Assembly (NCBI GenBank): GCA_016743945.1
Contig: JADGFI010000039.1
Location: 1-59,102 of the forward strand
Length of the DNA: 59,102 nucleotides
Direction: 5' to 3'
Source: Desulfobacteraceae bacterium
GTDB taxonomy: Bacteria > Desulfobacterota > Desulfobacteria > Desulfobacterales > Desulfobacteraceae
Positions 52,721 through 59,102 of this stretch are shown here, one piece after another (the stretch's first letter is position 1; each line of letters starts with the position of its first letter). The notes beneath the pieces are model-generated. The model made no database searches. It saw only the letters and a list, made by a program, of their open reading frames with translations, and was not told where the DNA came from. A program made the translations under genes and the position numbers.

Positions 52721-53272
52721 ATGTCAAATGACACCAAAATAGACCTTGAAAGATATAAATTGATCGTGGAAACGGTTTTTGATGCAAATAATCCCTCCAT
52801 CATGGGCTCCCAGACCACCCACTTATTGGTCTCCACCATGGGGGTGAAAGGCGCCAGTATTTTTGTGGTGAACCCGGGGACAGACTCCCTGGAAGTCCTT
52901 GCCACCGAAGGGTTGAGCATTGGATATGTCAATAAGGGTCCCATCCTGGTTGACAAGAGTATTAAACTTGCATCAAATTTAAAACCGGTTATCATAACCG
53001 ATACAAACGGCTCTGATCGCCTTCAATACCCAGAGAAAGCTGAAAAAGAAGGGATTCGGTCCATTGTTTCTTTGCCCATTAATCTAAGGGGGAAAATTAT
53101 CGGTGCCCTGCGAATCTATCATTCAGAACCCTGGGAAATATCAGCCCGGGAGCTGTCCTATCTTCGGCTGTTGACCCTGAATCTTGGCATGGCATTGCGG
53201 TATTTCAGGTTGTCTGCCGTTGTTTCGTGTACAAAGGATCTTTTGGATGAAATCCATCCCATCTGGCTTTAA
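52721..53272 (+). CDS. GAF-domain protein
   Basis: A 183-residue protein that is essentially one GAF domain: LVSTMGVKGASIFVVNPGTDSLEVLATEGL (a continuous sensor strand pair, described here in parts), KPVIITDTNGSDRL, EGIRSIVSLPINLRGKIIGALRIY and a C-terminal helix. No output domain is present, so it may act through partners. A strong AAAGGAGG precedes the ATG. It follows the UspA gene in the same direction. The ligand is not predictable; there is no heme or Fe-S Cys/His pattern. Confidence 0.82.
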   Translation: MSNDTKIDLERYKLIVETVFDANNPSIMGSQTTHLLVSTMGVKGASIFVVNPGTDSLEVLATEGLSIGYVNKGPILVDKSIKLASNLKPVIITDTNGSDRLQYPEKAEKEGIRSIVSLPINLRGKIIGALRIYHSEPWEISARELSYLRLLTLNLGMALRYFRLSAVVSCTKDLLDEIHPIWL

Positions 53273-53304
53273 GAGAACCAAGGCAAGATCAGGTGGAATC
53301 CAGG

Positions 53305-54315
53305 TCATACAAGACCCAGATCAATGGCCTTGATGACCTGTTTGGCTTCCTCAAACCCATGGTCCTTTTCCAGGGCAGCCTGGAAATAGAGTTTGGCTTT
53401 GGTGGTATTTTTCATGTCCAGGTAGAGTCGGCCGATATTGTAATAAATATAGGGTTCGTCCGGGTGGACTTTTAATGCTTTTTTGTACTGACGCAGGGCC
53501 TGTCCCACATCCCCTTTTTTCCGATGGAGTACCCCCAGGGTATTAAATACGTTCAGTGAATTTGTTCCGGCTTCAAGGATTTCATTGAGAATGTCTTCAG
53601 CGGATCCGAGTTTGTCGGTGTCCATGTATATTTCTGCTGCAATCTGGAGGCATTCCTCGGATTTTTGGGCATCACCAAGTGCCTTATAGGCCCTTCCCAT
53701 GGCTTCATAGGCTTTGACAAAAAGCCTGTCTAATTGGGTGGCCTTGGAAAAGGCTTCAATGGCCTCACTGTGCTGTCCCTGGGAGGTCTTGATATATCCT
53801 ATGTTAAAATAGTACTCAGGATTTTCCTTCTGGTTGACCAGGGATTTAAATACCGCCAGGGCCTTGGTAAATTCCTGCTTTTCGATGAGATCAATTCCCT
53901 TTTCCAGGTTTTCTTCAACCTGGAGGACCACCGGGTCTTTGATTTTTTCAATGGCCCGGAAAAGTTTGTCTTTCATCCCTTCCTCGTTATAGGGAATGAC
54001 AAAAAGACCGGTTACACCGATTTGTCCGGCCTTGATGACCTTGATTTTGGTAAAGGCGTCGTGGGTGAGGAAAAAGGGCAGATCTGCCACGAATTCTTCC
54101 CTTCTAAGGATCTTTAACAGGGCGATTCCGGACATGTCTTCCATTTCATAGGAGGAGATAACACAGTCGATTTTCTTTGATTTTAAAAATGCCCAGGCAT
54201 TTCCGCCGCCCTGGGCTAAGAGGATATTGTCATACCCGATTTTTTCTAAGGTTTGGGTCAGATCGGTTCTTTCTCGTTCATTTTCACTGACAACCAGGAT
54301 GGATTTGTCTTGCAT
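53305..54315 (-). CDS. degenerate receiver domain fused to TPR repeats
   Basis: A 336-residue protein. Residues 1-125 have the receiver fold, but the phospho-acceptor Asp is replaced by Ser55 (CVISSYEMEDMSG), the acidic pair is SEN/E, and the conserved Lys is Ile (LFVIPYN). It therefore cannot be phosphorylated in the usual way. Residues ~150-335 are TPR-like repeats (YYFNIGYIKTSQGQHSEAIE, AYEAMGRAYKALGDAQKSEE, YIYYNIGRLYLDM). It lies directly downstream of a class I adenylate cyclase gene (8-base gap) and could be a scaffold or regulator of it. The GAF gene converges on it. Confidence 0.85.
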   Translation of the reverse strand: MQDKSILVVSENERERTDLTQTLEKIGYDNILLAQGGGNAWAFLKSKKIDCVISSYEMEDMSGIALLKILRREEFVADLPFFLTHDAFTKIKVIKAGQIGVTGLFVIPYNEEGMKDKLFRAIEKIKDPVVLQVEENLEKGIDLIEKQEFTKALAVFKSLVNQKENPEYYFNIGYIKTSQGQHSEAIEAFSKATQLDRLFVKAYEAMGRAYKALGDAQKSEECLQIAAEIYMDTDKLGSAEDILNEILEAGTNSLNVFNTLGVLHRKKGDVGQALRQYKKALKVHPDEPYIYYNIGRLYLDMKNTTKAKLYFQAALEKDHGFEEAKQVIKAIDLGLV

Positions 54316-54323
54316 GTTTTTTC

Positions 54324-56336
54324 CTATAATTTGTCCAGCAAAGGACGGTTTTTGTCAGGGCACCCGGGACGGCGAAAGGGAACAGCCGATTTGGCCGCAA
54401 GAGTTTGTTTGATTTCAAACACCGCTTCCGGGTCATGTTCCTTTGCCAATTGGAAAAAATAGTGCCGTAGATTGGTTTCTCCGTATTCATAAATTTTATT
54501 GGCGATATCCCCATACCTATCCCCTATGTTTTTATTTGTGTCAAGGGTCAATGTATCCAAAAACAATTCTCCCCAGGTGTTTAAGGCCAGAAATTCTGCC
54601 CTTTCCAAAGGGTTTTTCTCTTTTTTTCTCGGGTATATCAGCAGAATCATCAGTTTGGACCAGGAGGGGGCGTGTTCAAAAATATCGTCGGACAGGGGTT
54701 TGACCGGCTGAAGGGCCAGGTATAGTTTGTCCGGGTCCACGGGGTGGGCATGGCTTTTAAACAGGTGTAAGGAAATATCAATTTTCATTGCGCTGTGGGA
54801 TCTGGCATAGAGTTGGTTTTCAAGTATCCATCCCAATAGACCCAAAAGAGACGGGGATTTATGTATTTTTTCGAGATGGGGCTGATGGTTCAGGTAACAG
54901 GATAGATGCCAGGTGCTGAACCGTTTTTGTTGAAGAAGAAACAATTGAAATTTTTGTCGCTTCAAATAGGTGGAACATTCAAGAATTTTTCCTTTGGCCT
55001 TGTTTAATCTTTCTTTTGTTTTATGGACGAGAATTTGAAAGTTTCTTCGTTCCGGATCAGGGATCCCTTCACCGGTTTTTGGGGGATACGTTTGCATAAT
55101 TTTCTGAACCATATCTGAAAGACGGTCAATAATAGCTCGTTCAAGGAGCAGTTTTTCCGGCTCTGCCCAGCGGGTATAGGAGAGCAATTTGCTGACCTGG
55201 GTTGGATTGAGATTCCAGTTCCGGATATACCAGTCGAGCAATTGCCGTTTGGGAGACCCCATTTCCGGTACACAAACCTTTGGATATCCGCACAGCCTGA
55301 AAAATATAGCATTTTTAATCAGGTTCAGTCCCTCGGGAGCCTGTTCTAGGTGGAATTTAATGATCCGATCAAAAAGCATTTTATAGGGGTCTGCGTGGTA
55401 ATCATCAATACCGACCTTGGCATATTTGGCCTTTATTTCATCACATAAAAGATTGGTTTGATTTGTTTGACCAACCTCTGTTGAAAAAATCATGGATGCC
55501 TTTATCAAGGCTTTTACCGGGTCAAACCGGGCTTTGCAGATATGCCATAAAAGACCTTTTAATATGTCTTTATGTCCGGGTTTTTCAACGGGTCCAAGGT
55601 CTATGAATTCCTTGGAAATGGACGTTAATTTGCTGATGGACAAGATGTTTTTGACAAGGGCGGTATAGGTTTTATCATCACACTGGCTGGGCAGTATGGT
55701 CCAGAAGGGGATTTTCCCGGCAATCATTAAAAAGGTTCTGTAAAATTCTTCCTTTAAAAATACTTTCGGGGCTGTCAGGGTTTCAGGATTGTTAAACCGG
55801 GCATAGCAATTTTTTTGAATATCTTCCTGGTCCATGATAAAAAAGGTAACTTCTTGATCATAGGTTTCTCTGCTGAATTTAAGGATCTGATCCAGTTTTT
55901 TTTCAAGGTTGTAATACCGCAGATCAGAAAAATTTTTTTTGTCAATGATGACCCAATAGTCAAAATCGGATCCTGCCGACTGGGTAAAGGTTCCCAGGCT
56001 GCCGATGTGATAAAATCCCTGGACACAAGGATCCATAGCTTTATGGAAAGTCAGGGCATTTCCCGCAATTAGGTGCTGCTTGAGCACTTCTTTATAAAAA
56101 CCGGATTGTTCAAAATTGTAAATTCCATGGGCAATGGTATCTGACGCAATGAATCCTGGGAATTCTTTGAGATTGACATGAATATAAAAAGGAATGTTGA
56201 TAAAAAGCTCGAGCTTAGGCCCGCTGAGATATCGCAACGCTTCCCGCATCCGGACAATATTATGGTTGGAAAAACAAGATTTTAGGTGTAAAATCCGGGT
56301 TTCCAGCGGTTTTGTATGCTCTTTTTTATGAACCAT
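54324..56336 (-). CDS. class I adenylate cyclase (CyaA-type) protein
   Basis: The 670-residue protein matches the enterobacterial class I cyclase catalytic region: GSLGTFTQSAGSDFDYWVI (residues 112-130), with Gly112, Ser113, Asp124 and Asp126 in the nucleotidyltransferase pattern. It also has EVTFFIMDQEDI, FLKEEFYRTFLMIAGKIPFW and LIKNAIFFRLCGYPK. The C-terminal part (about 480-670) is longer than the catalytic domain and unassigned. cAMP production from ATP is the expected activity. The class is best known in gammaproteobacteria, so its presence here is notable. It forms an operon with the receiver-TPR gene. Confidence 0.85.
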   Translation of the reverse strand: MVHKKEHTKPLETRILHLKSCFSNHNIVRMREALRYLSGPKLELFINIPFYIHVNLKEFPGFIASDTIAHGIYNFEQSGFYKEVLKQHLIAGNALTFHKAMDPCVQGFYHIGSLGTFTQSAGSDFDYWVIIDKKNFSDLRYYNLEKKLDQILKFSRETYDQEVTFFIMDQEDIQKNCYARFNNPETLTAPKVFLKEEFYRTFLMIAGKIPFWTILPSQCDDKTYTALVKNILSISKLTSISKEFIDLGPVEKPGHKDILKGLLWHICKARFDPVKALIKASMIFSTEVGQTNQTNLLCDEIKAKYAKVGIDDYHADPYKMLFDRIIKFHLEQAPEGLNLIKNAIFFRLCGYPKVCVPEMGSPKRQLLDWYIRNWNLNPTQVSKLLSYTRWAEPEKLLLERAIIDRLSDMVQKIMQTYPPKTGEGIPDPERRNFQILVHKTKERLNKAKGKILECSTYLKRQKFQLFLLQQKRFSTWHLSCYLNHQPHLEKIHKSPSLLGLLGWILENQLYARSHSAMKIDISLHLFKSHAHPVDPDKLYLALQPVKPLSDDIFEHAPSWSKLMILLIYPRKKEKNPLERAEFLALNTWGELFLDTLTLDTNKNIGDRYGDIANKIYEYGETNLRHYFFQLAKEHDPEAVFEIKQTLAAKSAVPFRRPGCPDKNRPLLDKL

Positions 56337-56451
56337 GCCCCTGCCCGTTTCAAAATTGAATTGAAAATAACATTAAAAAAGTTTAGGATAACCAATGTAT
56401 TATATGGGTTAATCATCACTATTTTCAAGCTTGTTTTTGAATGGAGTATTA

Positions 56452-58020
56452 ATGGGCCAACCAGATACCCCCCATGCGGGTATAGAATTGGATGCGATTT
56501 GCTTGCCTGGCCTGGGCCGGGAAACCGGAGGTGGGGATTCGGCAGCAACCCTGTCAGACGCTTCTGATCACAGCCTTTTTGTAAAGTCTATTTTTAAAAA
56601 AATGATGGCCCAGGATTCGTTTCTGTCTTTTTCCCGTCAGGTCAGCAATGTGAATAAAATCTTGACCATGAAATATTCTTCGGCCAATGATATAGCGGAT
56701 GTAATCCTAAAGGATATGGCATTGACCTCAAAGGTGCTCAAATTGGTGAATTCTTCTTTTTATCGCCATTTTTCAAACAAAGGGATTTCCACCATTTCAG
56801 AGGCCATGATCATTTTGGGTACCGATGAGGTCCGGTCGGCCGCCGCCGGATTAAAAATTTATGAAATGATGAGTGGCCTTGCCAATGCAAAACTTCTTAG
56901 GGAGAAATCTTTAAAAGGACTTCAAAGGAGTATTATGGCAAGGCAGATTGCCCTTGATAGCGGATATAAGGATGCAGATTCCCTTCAGATTTCTGCCATG
57001 ATTTATGATTTGGGTGAGTATCTAGTGGCCTTGTTTGCCCCGGATAAATATATCCAGATTGAGGTGGTCATGGATGATGATACGCTTTCCCTGCAGGCCG
57101 CAGCAAAATCCATAATAGGGCTTTCCTATAGCGATCTTGGCAGGCTTGTGGCTTTAAAACTCCATTTGCCGGAAAACATCGTCAATGCCATGCGGCCGGT
57201 GACAAATTTCAGGGTGAAAGGGGAGAAAATCAGTGAAGGAGATCGTCATCGGTATGTCTGTGCCTTTACCCGAGAAATGTGCGACATTCCCATGGACAAA
57301 GATCTGGACCAATCACTGGGACAGATCATGGATGTTACTGCCAAATATAAAGGGGTTCTGGCGATTGGCATGTCAAGGGCATTGGAATTGGCCAAAACTT
57401 CCCGGGACAAGATGATGAAACATGCGGCTCTCCTAAATATCGATCCCGAACTGGACAAGGCGATTTCCAGATCTTCGGGCGTAAAAAATATGGACCGCCT
57501 CAATGTCGGCTTAAAAAAAATACAAGAAAATCTGGACAGCCAGCTCAGTATCCATGAGATTTTTACCAATATCGTGGGAATCCTTTTTGAAAGTTTTTAT
57601 TTTACCCAGGTCTGCATTGCCATCAAAAAAGCTGAAGAACAGACAATGGATGCACGGTTTGTCAAAGGGGACAACTCACAGGAATTTCTTAAGGGCTTTT
57701 CATTTGAACTTGCGAACAGCCTGGATATATTTAACCATGCTGTTTTGAAAAAAAGAGAGGTTATTGTTAAGGACATCCACGAAAAAAAATATAAAAGGAA
57801 GATACCTTCCTGGTATATGGACCGGTTCGGGAAAAATGAGCAAGCTGCCGGCATTGCAGTTTTTCCTGTATTTGTTGATCAGAAAATTATTTCCATGATG
57901 GTTGTGAACTGGAATAGCAATGCCCATTCCATGAACCAGAAAATTCTTGATTATCTATCGCTTTTTAGAGAACTTATGGTGAAAACATTTACACTTCATG
58001 CACGAAAGCATAACCGGTAA
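56452..58020 (+). CDS. HDOD domain plus GAF-like domain signalling protein
   Basis: A 522-residue protein with an HDOD domain (about 40-255): VSNVNKILTMKYSSANDIAD, KDMALTSKVLKLVNSSFY, STISEAMIILGTDEVRSAA and YDLGEYLVALFAP. A linker follows and then a GAF-like C-terminal region (about 350-520; ISIHEIF-type helix, FTQVCIAIKKAEE, AGIAVFPVFVDQKIISMMVV). The HD residues are absent, as expected for HDOD. Start 56452 is supported by GGAG 5 nt upstream; the frame stays open slightly further. Its stop is 43 bases before the selenoprotein candidate, so they may form one transcript ending at the terminator at 58747. Confidence 0.85.
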   Translation: MGQPDTPHAGIELDAICLPGLGRETGGGDSAATLSDASDHSLFVKSIFKKMMAQDSFLSFSRQVSNVNKILTMKYSSANDIADVILKDMALTSKVLKLVNSSFYRHFSNKGISTISEAMIILGTDEVRSAAAGLKIYEMMSGLANAKLLREKSLKGLQRSIMARQIALDSGYKDADSLQISAMIYDLGEYLVALFAPDKYIQIEVVMDDDTLSLQAAAKSIIGLSYSDLGRLVALKLHLPENIVNAMRPVTNFRVKGEKISEGDRHRYVCAFTREMCDIPMDKDLDQSLGQIMDVTAKYKGVLAIGMSRALELAKTSRDKMMKHAALLNIDPELDKAISRSSGVKNMDRLNVGLKKIQENLDSQLSIHEIFTNIVGILFESFYFTQVCIAIKKAEEQTMDARFVKGDNSQEFLKGFSFELANSLDIFNHAVLKKREVIVKDIHEKKYKRKIPSWYMDRFGKNEQAAGIAVFPVFVDQKIISMMVVNWNSNAHSMNQKILDYLSLFRELMVKTFTLHARKHNR

Positions 58021-58063
58021 GCCCCTTTTCCCAATTAAATATTTATAGACAAAAGGAGACCGT

Positions 58064-58411
58064 ATGGACATTGAATGGGCCTATATTCGTAAAGGCTGAG
58101 TATCCTGTAAAAAAGCCCAAATGTATTTTGAGCAAAAGGGGATACATCCCTTGGAGTTGATGGATGCAAAAAAAGAAAAAATTGACCGTGAAATGGCCTG
58201 GGAACTGATACAGACCCGGCCGATGGTCTACATAGGAAAGGGGAAAAAGTTGCTTTCCCTTGAGCCGGATGAATCATACAAGGAAGAGATTTTAAAGGCT
58301 GTCATGGGCCGGTCCGGCAATCTTCGGGCACCGGCCATAAAGACAAAAAATGCTTTTTTTATCGGATACAATGAGACGATCTATGGGGCATTGGACATGA
58401 CAAGAAAGTAG
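58064..58411 (+). CDS. ArsC/Spx-like thioredoxin-fold selenoprotein (in-frame TGA = Sec12)
   Basis: Reading TGA at 58097-58099 as selenocysteine gives a 115-residue protein of the ArsC/Spx/YffB family. It begins MDIEWAYIRKG-U-VSC-KKAQMYF, so the usual N-terminal CxxC or C-only motif becomes UxxC (Sec12, Cys15), placed right after the first strand as in the family. The remainder fits too: EQKGIHPLELMDAKKE, WELIQTRPMVYIGKG, AVMGRSGNLRAPAIK (cis-Pro region) and FFIGYNETIYGAL. AAGGAG (58053-58058) lies 5 nt before ATG 58064, giving a proper start before the TGA. A SECIS-like hairpin follows at 58100. If TGA were a stop, the product would be 11 residues and the conserved redox site would be lost. 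Function is probably thiol/selenol oxidoreductase; arsenate reduction is not shown. Confidence 0.85.
58100..58145 (+). promoter_or_regulatory. candidate bacterial SECIS element
   Basis: Immediately after TGA, GTATCC (58100-58105) pairs with GGATAC (58140-58145). Inside, GC-C-CAAA (58115-58121) pairs with TTTG-A-GC (58127-58133 with one mismatch) around the loop TGTAT (58122-58126). The apical loop begins 23 nt after the TGA and has G at its second position, consistent with the bacterial SECIS model. Confidence 0.6.
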
Positions 58412-58446
58412 TTGGCAGGTATAACCTAAAAAAAGGAGATAGATAT

Positions 58447-58740
58447 ATGGAGCTTCACGTAAATGATATTTTAACCCGGATCACCCGGTACAATTTGATC
58501 AGAAAAGGCAGGATGATTTATATCGATGTTCATCAGAAAATTCAGGGGAATCTGGCCGGGGACTATATCGCTGTTCCCAATTTGGTGAATATCGTTGCCA
58601 AGCCGGAACATCAGGGGGCCGGCCGCTCCGAGCAGGAAGCATTGGAAAGCTGTCTTAAAAAAATAAAGGGACACAACATCGAAGACTTGTTCCCGACAAC
58701 AGGGCCCGGGACCCCCCCGACCGCATCCAATAAAAAATAA
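58447..58740 (+). CDS. small hypothetical protein downstream of the selenoprotein candidate
   Basis: A 97-residue soluble protein I do not recognise. It has a mixed alpha/beta look: LHVNDILTRITRYNLIRKGR, MIYIDVHQKIQGNLAGDYIA, then a helical piece (SEQEALESCLKKIKG) and a low-complexity Pro/Thr tail. AAAGGAGAT precedes the ATG. It starts 35 bases after the selenoprotein candidate and ends just before a strong terminator, so the two are probably co-transcribed. There is one Cys only, hence no obvious redox motif of its own. Confidence 0.7.
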   Translation: MELHVNDILTRITRYNLIRKGRMIYIDVHQKIQGNLAGDYIAVPNLVNIVAKPEHQGAGRSEQEALESCLKKIKGHNIEDLFPTTGPGTPPTASNKK

Positions 58741-58779
58741 AAAAAACGCCTGGTGATAAATTTTGCACCAGGCGTTTTT
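58741..58779. terminator. strong bidirectional rho-independent terminator
   Basis: CGCCTGGTG (58747-58755) and CACCAGGCG (58766-58774) form a perfect 9-bp stem with a 10-nt loop. It is flanked by AAAAAA on the left and TTTTT on the right, so it can stop transcripts from both the plus-strand genes and the convergent oxidoreductase gene. Confidence 0.85.
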
Positions 58780-58801
58780 GCGGGATTTTTATTGAATGTG
58801 C

Positions 58802-59102
58802 CTAAACCTCGGCTTCACCCATTTGAAACCCTATATCCAGGGCTCGTTTGTTCATATCCATAAAGTCCTTGGGAATGGTGGTTTCCAAAACCTTGAGGAT
58901 GGAGTCTGGTTTTACCAACTGGGAAATTCCAATGAGGGCGCCCAGCATAAAGATGTTAAAGACAATGGGTTTTTTGATTTTTTCCATGACCGTCTCATAC
59001 ATGGGCAGGCAAATATGTTTTGCATCCACCTTTTTTTCAATGGTCACATATTTTGAATCTACCAATAAAAGCCCCCCCGGCCGTAGGATCGGGGAAAATT
59101 TG
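58802..59102 (-). CDS. 2-oxoacid:acceptor oxidoreductase gamma subunit, 3' part only
   Basis: The frame enters from the right edge and ends at TAG 58802. About 100 residues are visible: FSPILRPGGLLLVDSKYVT, a linker, then KKPIVFNIFMLGALIGISQL and the C-terminal ALDIGFQMGEAEV. This matches the end of the gamma (KorC/VorC/PorC-type) subunit of ferredoxin-dependent 2-oxoacid oxidoreductases, which carry pyruvate, 2-oxoglutarate or branched 2-oxoacids to acetyl-, succinyl- or acyl-CoA. Which substrate applies cannot be told from this piece. The ATG-like start often reported inside this frame (a TTG at 59065) is not a real start, because coding continues upstream past the window end. Confidence 0.8.
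   Translation of the reverse strand, partial: KFSPILRPGGLLLVDSKYVTIEKKVDAKHICLPMYETVMEKIKKPIVFNIFMLGALIGISQLVKPDSILKVLETTIPKDFMDMNKRALDIGFQMGEAEV

Noticed and set aside
58121..58411. 96-residue gene starting at the internal ATG 58121
   Set aside because: It lacks the first strand and redox motif of the family and has no ribosome-binding site; reading through the TGA from 58064 explains the sequence better.
1..59102. tRNA, rRNA, CRISPR arrays, intact transposases
   Set aside because: None was recognised in the intergenic stretches; there are no regularly spaced direct repeats and no transposase or integrase motifs.

Overview
The window looks like chromosomal DNA of a sulfate-reducing Desulfobacterota bacterium of the Desulfobacteraceae kind. 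This is inference from gene content and moderate GC, not from a marker gene: no rRNA, tRNA or sulfate-reduction gene is present. Pointers are a DUF6178 protein, DUF3786 and ACS-type Fe-S domains, a B12-binding radical SAM protein, a 2-oxoacid:acceptor oxidoreductase gamma subunit, abundant sensor/HDOD/HD-GYP proteins, a polyglucose locus, and a UGA-containing ArsC-like gene that reads as a selenoprotein.

Layout. 1-0.8 kb: AT-rich DNA without a supportable gene. 0.8-11 kb: a small zinc-ribbon protein, a phosphopantetheinyl transferase, a nitroreductase, a minus-strand operon (rdgB, nitroreductase, radical SAM, DUF6178), then a plus-strand run of an Fe-S/LuxR fusion regulator, an Fe-S/DUF3786 protein and a DHH-CBS phosphoesterase. 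10.9-19 kb: a hybrid histidine kinase, then a tight FadR-type regulator-glpD-FGGY kinase-alkyl-DHAP-synthase-like operon. 19-25.9 kb: HD-GYP, DUF294, RsbW-like, a LOG-family protein with a large extra N-terminal region, and EAL/HDOD proteins.

25.9-47.8 kb is a storage-carbohydrate island: glycogen phosphorylase, an internally deleted class II fructose-bisphosphate aldolase pseudogene, a stand-alone CBM48 protein, an AT-rich histidine kinase that looks inserted, then debranching enzyme, a second phosphorylase, glycogen synthase and an animal-type branching enzyme. A convergent operon follows: fructokinase, fused sucrose-phosphate synthase/phosphatase and sucrose phosphorylase. Together these could build and break down glucan and interconvert it with sucrose through glucose-1-phosphate. 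No glgC is present in the window.

47.9-59.1 kb: RNA-binding RRM protein, cold-shock protein, STAS protein, class III nucleotide cyclase, DsbC-like protein, ABM protein, UspA, GAF, a degenerate receiver-TPR protein with a class I adenylate cyclase, HDOD-GAF, the selenoprotein candidate with a small unknown partner, a strong bidirectional terminator, and the 3' part of the oxidoreductase gamma gene running off the right edge.

The most notable item is 58064-58411. It is an ArsC/Spx-like thioredoxin-fold gene whose N-terminal redox motif reads U-x-x-C through an in-frame TGA followed by a SECIS-like hairpin. An ordinary gene caller would truncate it and lose the active site. All calls come from reading the sequence alone; family names are from motif recognition and no database search was run.
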